64,000 bases of DNA from contig JAFEEF010000002.1 in NCBI GenBank assembly GCA_018241265.1, positions 1-64,000 of the forward strand, read 5' to 3'. Within the stretch, counting starts at the first letter, position 1. Each line of letters opens with the position of its first letter. Source of the DNA: Pseudomonadota bacterium (GTDB taxonomy: Bacteria > Pseudomonadota > Gammaproteobacteria > Burkholderiales > Burkholderiaceae_C). Positions 17,763-26,859 of the stretch are shown here, in pieces. The notes beneath the pieces are model-generated. The model saw only the letters and a program-made list of their open reading frames with translations. It ran no database searches and was not told where the DNA came from. The position numbers and the translations under genes are program-made.

Positions 17763-19061
17763 ATGAAGATCCTCATCAGCAACGGCCGCGTCGTCGACCC
17801 GGCTTCCGGCCGCGACGAGTCGGCCGACATCGCGATCGCCGCTGGCCGCATCGTCGCGGTCGGGCGCGTCAGCAGCGACTTCACGCCGGATCGGCGCATC
17901 GATGCGTCGGGGCTCGTCGTCGCGCCGGGGCTCGTCGACCTCGCGGCGCGGCTCGGCGAGCCGGGGCATGAGCACGAAGGGCTGCTCGAATCGGAGATGG
18001 CGGCCGCGGTCGCCGGCGGCATCACGAGCCTGGTCTGCCTGCCCGACACCGATCCGGTGCTCGACGAGCCCGGCCTCGTCGAGATGCTGAAGTTCCGTGC
18101 GCGCAACCTGCATCTGGCACGGCTGTTCCCGCTCGGCGCGCTGACGCGCAGGCTCGAGGGCGAGGTGCTGACCGAGATGGCCGAGCTGACCGAAGCCGGC
18201 TGCGTCGGCTATTCGCAGGCCGAGGTGCCGTGCAAGGACACGCTGGTGCTGCACCGCGCGCTGCAGTACGCGTCGACCTTCGGCTACACGGTCTGGCTGC
18301 GGCCCAACGATGCGTGGCTGGGCAACGGCGTCGCGGCCAAGGGGCCGCTCGCGACGCGCATGGGCTTGAGCGGCGTGCCGTCGATCGCCGAGACGATCGC
18401 GCTCGCGACGATCTTCGAGCTGGTGCGCGACACCGGCGCGCGCGTGCACCTGTGCCGGCTGTCGAGCGCCGCCGGCATCGACCTCGTGCGCAAGGCCAAG
18501 GCCGAAGGCCTGCCGGTGAGCTGCGATGTCAGCATCAACAGCCTGCACCTGACCGATGTCGACATCGGCTACTTCGATGCCGCGATGCGCGTCACGCCGC
18601 CGCTGCGCCAGCAACGCGACCGGGCGGCGATCCGCGCCGCGCTCGCCGACGGCACGATAGCTGCGCTGGTCAGCGACCACACGCCGGTCGGCGAGGACGC
18701 CAAGCACCTGCCGTTCGCCGAGGCCGAGCCGGGTGCGACCGGCCTCGAGCTGCTGCTGTCGCTGGCGCTGAAGTGGGGCGCCGACGAAGGGCTGCCGCTG
18801 ACGCGCACGCTTGCGACCGTCACCGCCGCGCCGGTCGGCGCGATCGGCGATGCGCTCGGGTCGCTGTCGGCGAGCGCCGGGCGCATCGTCGAAGGCGGCG
18901 TCGCCGACCTCGTGCTGTTCGATGCCGATGCCTACTGGAAGGTCGAGCCGCGGGCGCTGCAAAGCCAGAGCAAGCACACGCCGTTCGCCGGCTACGAACT
19001 GCCCGGCCGGGTGCGCTGCACGCTCGTCGCGGGCAACGTCGCCTACGAAGCTGGCGCATGA
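17763..19061 (+). CDS. pyrC': Dihydroorotase-like protein lacking zinc ligands (PyrC')
   Basis: A 432-residue amidohydrolase-fold protein of the dihydroorotase family, directly after pyrB. The canonical zinc motif after PGLVD, normally DxHxHxREPG, reads DLAARLGEPG here: both His ligands are replaced (Ala61, Arg63) and the substrate Arg is Gly65. The later CHVST-type His is Arg in CRLSS, while SDHTP near 303 is kept. Loss of the metal centre argues for a non-catalytic protein. In Pseudomonas the equivalent PyrC' is needed to assemble active aspartate transcarbamoylase. A catalytic dihydroorotase is therefore expected elsewhere in the genome. The stop overlaps the plsC start. Confidence 0.9.
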   Translation: MKILISNGRVVDPASGRDESADIAIAAGRIVAVGRVSSDFTPDRRIDASGLVVAPGLVDLAARLGEPGHEHEGLLESEMAAAVAGGITSLVCLPDTDPVLDEPGLVEMLKFRARNLHLARLFPLGALTRRLEGEVLTEMAELTEAGCVGYSQAEVPCKDTLVLHRALQYASTFGYTVWLRPNDAWLGNGVAAKGPLATRMGLSGVPSIAETIALATIFELVRDTGARVHLCRLSSAAGIDLVRKAKAEGLPVSCDVSINSLHLTDVDIGYFDAAMRVTPPLRQQRDRAAIRAALADGTIAALVSDHTPVGEDAKHLPFAEAEPGATGLELLLSLALKWGADEGLPLTRTLATVTAAPVGAIGDALGSLSASAGRIVEGGVADLVLFDADAYWKVEPRALQSQSKHTPFAGYELPGRVRCTLVAGNVAYEAGA

Positions 19062-19870
19062 CGCGTTCCGGGATCGCCGCGTGGCGGCTCCTGCGCTGCG
19101 TGCTGCACGCGCTGCACGGCCTCGCGATCGTGCTGTGGCGCTTCGGCGCGCTCGATGCGGCGGGTCGGCAGGCGCGCATCCGGTGGTGGTCGCGCAAGAT
19201 GCTGCAGACGCTCGGCATCACGCTGCAGGTCGAAGGCGAACCGGCGCCGGCCGGCACGCGCGGCGTGCTGCTCGTCGCCAACCACATCTCGTGGCTCGAC
19301 GTGATGGCGGTGCATGCGGTCGTGCCGCAGGCGCGCTTCGTCTCGAAGGCCGACGTCAAGTCGTGGCCGGTGATCTCGCGGCTGGTCGATGCGGCCGGTA
19401 CGCTGTACCTGGAGCGCGAACGCAAGCGCGACGCGCTGCGCGTCGTGCATGCGGTGGCCGAGGCGCTGATCGACGGCCAGACGGTGGCGGTGTTTCCCGA
19501 AGGCACGACATCGGACGGCCGCGGCCTGCTGCCGTTCCACGCCAACCTGCTGCAGGCAGCGATCGCGGCCGAGGCGCAGGTGCAGCCGGTCGCGCTGCGT
19601 TTCTCCGACGCGGACGGGCCGGTCAGCCGCGCGGTCGAGTTCATCGGCACGACGACGCTCGCGCAGAGTCTCTGGCGCACGGCGGGCGGCGAACGCGTGA
19701 CGGTGCGCGTCGCGCTGCTGCCGGCGCGGCCGGCCGCGCATGTCGATCGGCGCGCGCTGGCGCAGTCGTTGCGCGAGGCCATCGCCGATGCGCTCGGCGT
19801 CGATCCCGGCGACCGCGCCGCCCCGCCGGCCGCCGTGCCGACACCGGCGCCGGAACTTGCGCAGGGCTGA
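19058..19870 (+). CDS. plsC: 1-acyl-sn-glycerol-3-phosphate acyltransferase (PlsC family)
   Basis: A 270-residue membrane-associated acyltransferase for phosphatidic acid synthesis. The N-terminus is hydrophobic and basic (RLLRCVLHALHGLAIVLWRF). The catalytic HX4D box is His76–Asp81 in NHISWLD, followed by FVSKADVKSWPVI, the acyl-acceptor block VAVFPEGTTSDG and later VQPVALRF. The ATG overlaps the pyrC' stop (ATGA), so it is translationally coupled to the pyr genes. The C-terminal 25 residues are Pro/Ala-rich and probably disordered. Confidence 0.93.
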   Translation: MTRSGIAAWRLLRCVLHALHGLAIVLWRFGALDAAGRQARIRWWSRKMLQTLGITLQVEGEPAPAGTRGVLLVANHISWLDVMAVHAVVPQARFVSKADVKSWPVISRLVDAAGTLYLERERKRDALRVVHAVAEALIDGQTVAVFPEGTTSDGRGLLPFHANLLQAAIAAEAQVQPVALRFSDADGPVSRAVEFIGTTTLAQSLWRTAGGERVTVRVALLPARPAAHVDRRALAQSLREAIADALGVDPGDRAAPPAAVPTPAPELAQG

Positions 19871-19921
19871 AGCGATCCGACCGCGCCGGGCCCCTGGCGG
19901 CCGGAAGAAAAGGACCCCCTC

Positions 19922-22606
19922 GTGAACGACTCCAGAACGATCCGCCGTCCGCAGACGGCGTTCGCCGCGACCCTGCTGTGCGCGCTCGCCTGGCTGGGCA
20001 CGCCGCCTGCCCGCGCCGCCGACGACGTGACGCGCGCAACGCTGGACAACGGCCTGCGCGTCGTCATCGTCCGCAACGCGTTGGCGCCGGTCGTGACGAC
20101 CGAGGTCAACTACCTCGTCGGCTCGGACAACGTGCCGGCCGGCTTCCCCGGCACGGCGCATGCGCTCGAGCACATGATGTTCCGCGGCAGCCCCGGCCTC
20201 TCGAAGGACCAGCTCGCGGCGATCGCGGCCAACATGGGCGGCGCCTTCAATGCCGCGACGACGCACAGCGTCACGCAGTACTACTTCGTGACGCCGGCGC
20301 AGGACCTCGATGTCGCGCTGCGCGCCGAGGCGTCGCGCATGCGCGGCCTCGACGTGGCCGACGAGGAGTGGGCCAAGGAGCGCGGCGCGATCGAGCAGGA
20401 AGTGGCGCGCGACCTGTCGAGCCCCGACTACAAGTTCTACGAGCAATTGCAGGCGCAGCTCTTCGACGGCACGCCGTACGCCTACACGCCGCTGGGCACG
20501 CGCGATTCGTTCGAGAAGACGACCGGCGCGGCGCTGCGCGACTTCCACGCGCGCTGGTATGCGCCGAACAACGCGATCCTCGTGATCGCCGGCGATGTCG
20601 ACCCGGCCGCGGCGCTCGCGACCGTGAAGGCGCGCTTCGGCGACATCCCGAAGAAGGCGCTGCCGGCGCGGCCGGCGTTCGACTTCAAGCCGGTCGAGGC
20701 GAAGACCGTCAAGCTCAATACCGACAGCCCGTACGGCTCGGTCTACGTCAGCTATCGGATGCCCGGCCTCAAGTCCAAGGACCATGCGACCGCGCTCGTG
20801 CTCGGCCAGGCGCTCGCGTCGCAGCGCGCCGCGCTGTTCGGCATGGGCATGGACGGCACGGCGCTGTACGGCGGCTTCTCGGTCGACTCCAATCCCGAGG
20901 CCGGCACCGGCAGCGCCGTCGGCATCTTCGCGCGCGGCGGCGATCCGCAGCCGGTGCTGCGCCGCATGCAGGCGATCCTCGCCGATGCGGCGCAGAAGGG
21001 CGTCGACCCGGCGCTCGTCGAAGCGGCCAAGCGCAAGGCGATCGCGTCGCTGGAGTTCGAGAAGAACTCGGTCGACGGCCTGGCCAACGCCTGGTCGTAC
21101 GCGCTCGCCTTCCAGGGCTTGGACTCGCCCGATGCGATGCGCCAGGCGATCGAAGCGGTGACGCCGGCGGCGGTCGATGCGCTCGCGAAGGCGACCTTCG
21201 ATCCGGCGCGCTCCGTCACCGCGATCCTGACGCCCGAAAGCTCGGGCAAGCCGACCGCGGGCAAGGGCTTCGGCGGCGCCGAGAGCTTCGCGTCGGCGCC
21301 CGACAAGCCGGTGGCGCTGCCCGACTGGGCCGAGCAGGCATTCGCCAAGCTCGCGGTGCCGCGCTCGATGCTGAGCCCGGTCGCCTACACCTTGGCCAAC
21401 GGGCTCAAGCTGGTGGTCCAGCCGGAGACGATCAGCGACACCGTCGAGCTGTACGGCAAGGTGCGCACGAACCAGGACCTGCAGGCCGCCAAGGGCGACG
21501 ACGGCGTGGCCGACGTCCTCGACGGCCTGTTCCCGTTCGGCACGAAGACGCGCGACCGATTGCAGTTCCAGCAGGCGCTCGACGAGATCAGCGCGACGGT
21601 GCGCTCGGGTGCGAGCTTCTCGTTGTCGGTGCCGGCATCGCATTTCGGCGAAGGCCTGAAGCTGCTGGCCGACAGCCAGCTCCATCCGGCGCTGCCCGAG
21701 AAGGCGTTCGCGATCGTGCAGCAGCAGCAGGCCGGTCTCGTCGCCGGCCAGATCGAATCCCCCGACTTCCTGGCGCAGATCGGCGCGATCAAGGCGCTGC
21801 TGCCGGCGGGCGATCCGCAGCTGCGCTATGCGACGCCGAAGACCGTCAAGGGCCTGACGCTCGACAAGGTCGAGCGCTACTACGCGCAGACCTTCCGGCC
21901 CGACATGACGACGATCGTGATCGTCGGCAAGATCGATCCGGCCGAGGCGAAGAAGCTCGTCGAGGACGCGTTCGGCGGCTGGTCGGCCGGCGGCCCGGCG
22001 CCGGACGTCGACTATGCCGCGGTGCCGCCGAACAAGCCCAGCCACTTGAGCGTGCCCGACACGAGCGCGGTGCAGGCGAGCGTGCAGATGACGCAGACGA
22101 TCGCCGTCACGCGCGACGATCCGCAGCGCTATGCGCTCAACCTCGGCAACGAGGTGCTCGGCGGCGGCTTCTATGCCTCACGCCTGTACCGCGACCTGCG
22201 CGACCGCTCGGGGTTGGTCTACACCGTCGGCACGAGTTTCGACCTGGACAAGCACCGCAGCACGTACACCGTGTCCTACGGCTGCGACCCCGACAAGGCC
22301 GCTGCCGCGAGCCGTGTCGTCGTGCAGGACCTGAAGCAGATGCAGACGGAGCCCATCTCGGCCGACGACCTGAAGCGCGCCAAGGGCATCCTGCTGCGCC
22401 AGATACCGCTCAGCGAGGCGAGCTTCTCGGCGATCGGCGGGCAGTTGCTCACGCTCGCCAGCGAAGGGCGGCCGCTCGATGCCCTGACGATCGCGGCGCG
22501 GCACTACGCCGCGCTGACGGCCGAGGAAGTGCAGCAAGCGTACGCGAAGCACATCCGGCCGGAGGGGTTCGTCACCGTGGTGAAGGGACCGGCCGGGAAG
22601 CCTTGA
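19922..22606 (+). CDS. Periplasmic M16 family zinc metalloprotease
   Basis: An 894-residue insulinase/pitrilysin-family peptidase with two M16 halves. A signal peptide (RRPQTAFAATLLCALAWLG…ARA, cleavage near residue 32) sends it to the periplasm. The inverted zinc motif HxxEH is His80-Ala-Leu-Glu83-His84 in GTAHALEHMMFRG, with the distal Glu region in GAIEQEVARDL. The second half starts near 480 (YTLANGLKLVVQPE) and lacks HxxEH, as in family members where it is structural. Start is GTG 19922 with AGGA about 9 nt before it. It is 51 nt after plsC and converges with gpmA. The substrate is unknown. Confidence 0.9.
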   Translation: MNDSRTIRRPQTAFAATLLCALAWLGTPPARAADDVTRATLDNGLRVVIVRNALAPVVTTEVNYLVGSDNVPAGFPGTAHALEHMMFRGSPGLSKDQLAAIAANMGGAFNAATTHSVTQYYFVTPAQDLDVALRAEASRMRGLDVADEEWAKERGAIEQEVARDLSSPDYKFYEQLQAQLFDGTPYAYTPLGTRDSFEKTTGAALRDFHARWYAPNNAILVIAGDVDPAAALATVKARFGDIPKKALPARPAFDFKPVEAKTVKLNTDSPYGSVYVSYRMPGLKSKDHATALVLGQALASQRAALFGMGMDGTALYGGFSVDSNPEAGTGSAVGIFARGGDPQPVLRRMQAILADAAQKGVDPALVEAAKRKAIASLEFEKNSVDGLANAWSYALAFQGLDSPDAMRQAIEAVTPAAVDALAKATFDPARSVTAILTPESSGKPTAGKGFGGAESFASAPDKPVALPDWAEQAFAKLAVPRSMLSPVAYTLANGLKLVVQPETISDTVELYGKVRTNQDLQAAKGDDGVADVLDGLFPFGTKTRDRLQFQQALDEISATVRSGASFSLSVPASHFGEGLKLLADSQLHPALPEKAFAIVQQQQAGLVAGQIESPDFLAQIGAIKALLPAGDPQLRYATPKTVKGLTLDKVERYYAQTFRPDMTTIVIVGKIDPAEAKKLVEDAFGGWSAGGPAPDVDYAAVPPNKPSHLSVPDTSAVQASVQMTQTIAVTRDDPQRYALNLGNEVLGGGFYASRLYRDLRDRSGLVYTVGTSFDLDKHRSTYTVSYGCDPDKAAAASRVVVQDLKQMQTEPISADDLKRAKGILLRQIPLSEASFSAIGGQLLTLASEGRPLDALTIAARHYAALTAEEVQQAYAKHIRPEGFVTVVKGPAGKP

Positions 22607-22621
22607 GCGAAGAGCCGCGGC

Positions 22622-23365
22622 TCAGGCCTTGCCCTGATTCGCGACCGCTGCCGCCGCCTTCGCCGCGGCTTCCGGATCGCCCAGGTAGTAGCTCCGGATC
22701 GGCTTCAGCTCGTCGTCGAGCTCGTAGACCAGCGGTATGCCGTTCGGGATGTTGAGCCCGACGATCGCGTCGTCCGAGATCCCGTCGAGGTACTTCACCA
22801 GCGCCCGCATGCTGTTGCCGTGCGCCGCGATCAGCACCCGCTTGCCGGCGCGGATCGCCGGCGCGATATCGGCGTGCCAGGCCGGCAGCACGCGCGCCAC
22901 CGTGTCCTTCAGGCATTCGGTCAGCGGCAGTTCGCCGGGGCCGAGCGCTGCATAGCGCCGGTCGCCACGCTCGCTGCGCGGGTCGCCCGCGTCCAGCGCC
23001 GGCGGCGGCGTGTCGTAGCTGCGCCTCCAGACCAGCACCTGCTCGTCGCCGAACTTCTTCGCCGTCTCCGCCTTGTTGAGCCCTTGCAGCGCGCCGTAGT
23101 GGCGCTCGTTGAGGCGCCAGTCGTCGACGACCGGCAGCCAGGTGCGATCGAGTTCGTCGAGCATGTGCCACAGGGTCCAGACCGCGCGCTTGAGCACCGA
23201 CGTGTAGGCCAGGTCGAAGTCGTAGCCCTCGGCCTTCAACAGCCGTCCGGCTTCCTTGGCCTGGGCGATGCCGGTTTCGGTCAGGCCGACGTCGGTCCAG
23301 CCGGTGAAGCGGTTCTCGAGGTTCCAGGTCGATTCGCCGTGGCGGACGAGGACGAGCTTGTGCAT
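22622..23365 (-). CDS. gpmA: 2,3-bisphosphoglycerate-dependent phosphoglycerate mutase
   Basis: Interconverts 3- and 2-phosphoglycerate in glycolysis and gluconeogenesis. It is 247 residues, the usual length for the dPGM class. The phospho-histidine motif is [20 protein letters not shown], with [31 protein letters not shown] and [19 protein letters not shown] all intact. The ATG at 23365 gives [12 protein letters not shown]. The open frame extends upstream but adds residues not in the family. It is convergent with the M16 protease and divergent from the rhodanese gene. The C-terminus has an extra Ala-rich tail. Confidence 0.97.
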   Translation of the reverse strand: MHKLVLVRHGESTWNLENRFTGWTDVGLTETGIAQAKEAGRLLKAEGYDFDLAYTSVLKRAVWTLWHMLDELDRTWLPVVDDWRLNERHYGALQGLNKAETAKKFGDEQVLVWRRSYDTPPPALDAGDPRSERGDRRYAALGPGELPLTECLKDTVARVLPAWHADIAPAIRAGKRVLIAAHGNSMRALVKYLDGISDDAIVGLNIPNGIPLVYELDDELKPIRSYYLGDPEAAAKAAAAVANQGKA

Positions 23366-23427
23366 GGGCGGACCCGGTGGGTGTGAGGACATGCCGGGCA
23401 TGGCCCGGGGCGATGGGAGCGGAATTC

Positions 23428-23433
23428 TATAAT
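23428..23433 (+). promoter_or_regulatory. Candidate -10 box upstream of the rhodanese gene
   Basis: A perfect TATAAT stands out in G+C-rich DNA 43 bp ahead of the rhodanese GTG start, in the spacer divergent to gpmA. No convincing -35 hexamer is visible at 16–18 bp, so this rests on the -10 match alone. Confidence 0.4.
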
Positions 23434-23475
23434 CCGGCCCCTTTCGTTCCACGGTCGCCGGGCGCCCGCCACCTC

Positions 23476-23886
23476 GTGCAGTTTCTTGTCCACAACTGGT
23501 ATCTGATCCTCGTGGCGCTGGTCTCCGGCGGGCTGCTGGTGTGGCCCACCATTGCGCGCGGCGGGCCGGGCGGGCGGATCACGCCGGCCGATGCGGTGCG
23601 GCTGATCAACCGCGAGAAGGCGGTGCTGATCGACGTCAGCGAACCGGCCGAGTTCGCCGCCGGCCATGCCGCCGGCGCGCGCAGCGTGCCGTTCGGCAGC
23701 CTCGAGAAGTCGGGCGACCTGCCGAAGAACAAGGCGCTGCCGCTCGTCGTCGTCTGCCCGACCGGCGCACGCGCCGGCCGTGCGGTGTCGACGCTGAAGA
23801 AGCTCGGCTTCGAGAACGCGAAGGCGCTGGCCGGCGGGCTCGCCGCCTGGCGCGAAGCGAACCTGCCGATCGAGAAGACGGCCTGA
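23476..23886 (+). CDS. Membrane-anchored rhodanese-like sulfurtransferase (YibN-like)
   Basis: A 136-residue protein with an N-terminal membrane helix ([22 protein letters not shown]) followed by a single rhodanese domain. The domain has [25 protein letters not shown] and the active-site loop [17 protein letters not shown], whose Cys begins the CPTGARAG loop. The GTG at 23476 was chosen because it places the hydrophobic helix at the N-terminus, as in YibN homologues. The arrangement rhodanese–grxC–secB–gpsA is conserved in many beta- and gammaproteobacteria. The sulfur acceptor is unknown. Confidence 0.92.
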   Translation: MQFLVHNWYLILVALVSGGLLVWPTIARGGPGGRITPADAVRLINREKAVLIDVSEPAEFAAGHAAGARSVPFGSLEKSGDLPKNKALPLVVVCPTGARAGRAVSTLKKLGFENAKALAGGLAAWREANLPIEKTA

Positions 23887-23915
23887 CCTGCATGCAGCCG
23901 ACGACAGGAGTCCCG

Positions 23916-24173
23916 ATGCCCGCGGTGAAGATGTACACGACCCTGGTCTGCCCTTACTGCGTGCGTGCCAAGGCCCTGCTCAAGCAGCGCGGCGTCGAGG
24001 CGATCGACGAGGTGCGGGTCGATCTCGATCCGACCGAGCGCGACACGATGGTGCGGCTGACCGGACGCCGCACCGTGCCGCAGATCTTCATCGGCGACCA
24101 CCACGTCGGCGGCTGCGACGACCTGATCGCGCTCGACCAGCGCGGCGGCCTGGTGCCCATGCTGGCTTCCTGA
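23916..24173 (+). CDS. grxC: Glutaredoxin 3
   Basis: An 85-residue dithiol glutaredoxin. The CPYC active site lies in YTTLVCPYCVRAKALLKQRG, and the glutathione-binding RRTVPQIFIGDHHVGGCDDL with its cis-Pro is intact. An AGGAG 5 nt before ATG 23916 fixes the start; an ATG 24 nt upstream would put that Shine–Dalgarno inside the gene. It lies between the rhodanese and secB genes on the same strand. Its likely role is general thiol-disulfide exchange with glutathione in the cytoplasm. Confidence 0.95.
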   Translation: MPAVKMYTTLVCPYCVRAKALLKQRGVEAIDEVRVDLDPTERDTMVRLTGRRTVPQIFIGDHHVGGCDDLIALDQRGGLVPMLAS

Positions 24174-24281
24174 CGCCCGCGACCGCGGGGACGGTCGGCA
24201 CAGGGGCTCGGCGATAATGCCGCCCCGCCTCACCCCCGGCATGTCGCCGCGGGACAGCCCGATTCCTTCGAAGAGCACTCC

Positions 24282-24764
24282 ATGGCCGACGCAGCACCCG
24301 CAGCAGCAACCCCGGTTTTCCAGATCCAGCGCCTGTACCTCAAGGACTTGTCGCTCGAGCAGCCCAACTCGCCGCAGATCCTGCTCGAGCAGGGCCAGCC
24401 GCAGGTCGACATCAACCTCGCAGTGGGCGCCGGCGCGATCGCCGACGGCGTCTATGAAGTGACCGTGACGGCCACCGTGACGACCAAGGTCAACGACAAG
24501 ACGCTGTTCCTCGTCGAGGCCAAGCAGGGCGGCATCTTCGAGATCCGCAACCTGCCCGAGGAGCAGCTGCAGCCCATCATCGGCATCGCCTGCCCCGGCA
24601 TCATCTATCCTTACCTGCGCGCGATCGTCTCCGACGTCTGCACGCGCGCCGGCTTCCCGCCGGTGCTGCTGTCGGAAGTGAACTTCCAGGCGATGTACGA
24701 AGCCCAGCAGCAGGCCCAGGCCGGCAAGACCAACGGCTCGGGCATCATCACCAGCGCCAATTGA
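24282..24764 (+). CDS. secB: Protein-export chaperone SecB
   Basis: A 160-residue cytoplasmic chaperone that keeps preproteins unfolded and hands them to SecA. The family core is clear: [28 protein letters not shown]-like [14 protein letters not shown], and [32 protein letters not shown]. The Ala-rich N-terminal and Gln/Ala-rich C-terminal tails are normal. A GATAAT hexamer about 65 nt upstream could serve as a -10 box, so it may have its own promoter besides readthrough from grxC. Confidence 0.97.
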   Translation: MADAAPAAATPVFQIQRLYLKDLSLEQPNSPQILLEQGQPQVDINLAVGAGAIADGVYEVTVTATVTTKVNDKTLFLVEAKQGGIFEIRNLPEEQLQPIIGIACPGIIYPYLRAIVSDVCTRAGFPPVLLSEVNFQAMYEAQQQAQAGKTNGSGIITSAN

Positions 24765-24810
24765 ACCCGACCGGCCTTCCGCTGGCCGACGCGGGGAGAT
24801 CGCGTCGGCA

Positions 24811-25797
24811 ATGAACCTCGCGGTGCTCGGAGGCGGTGCCTGGGGCACCGCGCTGGCGGTCCATTCGGCGGCCTATCAGCCCACGATGCTGTGGGTACGC
24901 GATGCGCAGCAGGCCGAGCGCATGCGCGCGGCGCATCGCAATGCGCGCTACCTGAACGAGGTCGCGCTGCCCTCCGCGCTGCGCATCACCGCGGACCATG
25001 CCGAGGCGATGGCGCACGTGCGCGGCGGCATGGGCATGGCGATCGTCGCGACGCCGATGTCCGGGCTCGCCGAGCGGTTGCGCGAGCTGCCGGGCGACGT
25101 GCCGGTGCTGTGGCTGTGCAAGGGCTTCCAGGAAGGCAGCGGGCTGCTCGGCCATGAAGTGGCGCGCGCGGTGCAGCCTGCACTCCGCGCCGGCGTGCTG
25201 TCCGGGCCGAGCTTCGCCCTCGAGGTCGCGCGCGGCCAGCCGACCGCGCTGGTCGCTGCCAGCCCCGACGCCGAGCTGTGCGAACAGGCGGTGCGTGCGC
25301 TGCATCGCCATCATCTGCGCATCTACACGTCGACCGATCCGATCGGCGTCGAGGTCGGAGGCGCGGTCAAGAACGTGCTGGCGATCGCGACCGGCATCGC
25401 CGATGCGATGGCGCTCGGGCAGAACGCGCGCGCGGCGCTCGTCACCCGGGGGCTGGCCGAAATGACGCGGCTCGGCGTCGCATTGGGCGGCCGGCCCGAG
25501 ACCTTCATGGGGCTGTCGGGCCTCGGCGACCTCGTGCTGACGACGACCGGCGACCTGTCGCGCAACCGCCAGGTCGGCCTCAGGCTCGGCTCGGGGCTGG
25601 CGCTGCCCAAGATCCTGGCCGACCTCGGCCATGTCGCCGAAGGCGTGCACACCGCGCCGATGGTGCTGCAGCGGGCGCGCGTCAAGGGCGTCGAGATGCC
25701 GGTGACCGCAGCGGTCGTCGAGGTACTGCGCGGCGCGCTGACGCCGGCCGGTGCGCTCGAGCGGTTGATGGGGCGCGATGCGCGCGCCGAGATCTAG
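24811..25797 (+). CDS. gpsA: NAD(P)-dependent glycerol-3-phosphate dehydrogenase
   Basis: Reduces dihydroxyacetone phosphate to sn-glycerol-3-phosphate for phospholipid synthesis. The 328 residues have the Rossmann start [42 protein letters not shown], the catalytic Lys in [18 protein letters not shown], and [26 protein letters not shown]. It follows secB by 46 nt, the usual order. With plsC nearby it supplies the glycerol backbone for the same lipid pathway. Confidence 0.97.
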   Translation: MNLAVLGGGAWGTALAVHSAAYQPTMLWVRDAQQAERMRAAHRNARYLNEVALPSALRITADHAEAMAHVRGGMGMAIVATPMSGLAERLRELPGDVPVLWLCKGFQEGSGLLGHEVARAVQPALRAGVLSGPSFALEVARGQPTALVAASPDAELCEQAVRALHRHHLRIYTSTDPIGVEVGGAVKNVLAIATGIADAMALGQNARAALVTRGLAEMTRLGVALGGRPETFMGLSGLGDLVLTTTGDLSRNRQVGLRLGSGLALPKILADLGHVAEGVHTAPMVLQRARVKGVEMPVTAAVVEVLRGALTPAGALERLMGRDARAEI

Positions 25798-25818
25798 CCT
25801 AGCAAGGAGCCCGTGTCG

Positions 25819-26799
25819 ATGAATGGCCCCGTGGTGGCGGCGCGCCGCCGCTTTCTCGCCGGCGCGGTCGCCACGCTGGCACTCCCCGCATACGCCGACA
25901 CCTGGCCGAGCCATCCGATCAAGCTCGTCGTGCCGTTCCCGCCCGGCAGCTCGCCGGACGTGATCGCGCGCATGGTGGCCGATCCGCTCGGCGCCGCGCT
26001 CGGCCAGGCGATCGTGATCGACAACCGCGTCGGTGCGGGGGGCAACATCGGCACCGCCGCGGTGGCGCAGGCGGCGCCCGACGGCTACACGCTGCTGTTC
26101 ACGATCCAGGGGCCGCTCGTCACCGCGCCGATGCTGACGCGCCACCTCAACTACGACCCCGTCAAGGATCTCGCGCCGGTGTCGCTGGTCGCGACGTCGC
26201 CGAACGTGCTGGTCGTCGATCCGAAGCTCGGCACCGACACGCTCGCCGACTTCGTGCGCGTCGCGAAGCAGAAGAAGGGCCAGCTCAACTACGGCAGCAT
26301 CGGTGTCGGCAGTGCATCGCACCTCGCGATGGAGCTCTTCAAGACGCGCGCCGGCATCGAGCTGCTGCACGTGCCTTACCAAGGCTTCCCGCAGATCGTC
26401 AGCGCGATCCTGACGAGCGAGGTGCAGGCCGCCTTCATGGTGCCCGGCATCGCGATCGGCCAGATGCGCGCCGGCAAGCTGAAGGCGCTCGGCGTCACGA
26501 CGCTGGGCCGCGCGAGCGCGCTGCCCGAGCTGCCGAGCTTCGTCGAGCAAGGCTACGCGGGCTTCGAGGCGATCTCCTGGCAGGCGGTGCTCGCGCCGGC
26601 GAAGACACCGACGGCGATCGTCGAGCGCGTCTCGCGCGAGCTGGTGCGCATCGTCAAGAGCGACGACGTGCGCAACAGGATGCTGGGCCAGTATTTCAGC
26701 GCGTCCGGTACGGCGCCCGAAGGGCTGGCCAGCCTGATGCTGACCGAGCGTGAGCGATGGGCCAAGGTCATCAAGGCGGCGGGCGTACAGCCGGCGTGA
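25819..26799 (+). CDS. Bug/TctC family periplasmic substrate-binding protein
   Basis: A 326-residue extracytoplasmic binding protein of the tripartite tricarboxylate transporter (Bug) family, which is greatly expanded in Burkholderiales. The twin-arginine-like signal ARRRFLAGAVATLALPAYA precedes the mature start WPSHPIKLVVPFPPGSSPDV. The family blocks IVIDNRVGAGGNIGTAAVAQAAPDGYT (read in parts) and VPYQGFPQIVSAIL are present. AAGGAG lies 9 nt before ATG 25819, preferred over the GTG two codons earlier. No tctA/tctB partner genes are nearby, as for most orphan Bug proteins. The ligand is unknown. Confidence 0.92.
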   Translation: MNGPVVAARRRFLAGAVATLALPAYADTWPSHPIKLVVPFPPGSSPDVIARMVADPLGAALGQAIVIDNRVGAGGNIGTAAVAQAAPDGYTLLFTIQGPLVTAPMLTRHLNYDPVKDLAPVSLVATSPNVLVVDPKLGTDTLADFVRVAKQKKGQLNYGSIGVGSASHLAMELFKTRAGIELLHVPYQGFPQIVSAILTSEVQAAFMVPGIAIGQMRAGKLKALGVTTLGRASALPELPSFVEQGYAGFEAISWQAVLAPAKTPTAIVERVSRELVRIVKSDDVRNRMLGQYFSASGTAPEGLASLMLTERERWAKVIKAAGVQPA

Positions 26800-26859
26800 T
26801 GGATCGGCTATCGCCGCTCCGCCTCGGTCGATATCGGAGACTGGATTCGGCAAGGACCG

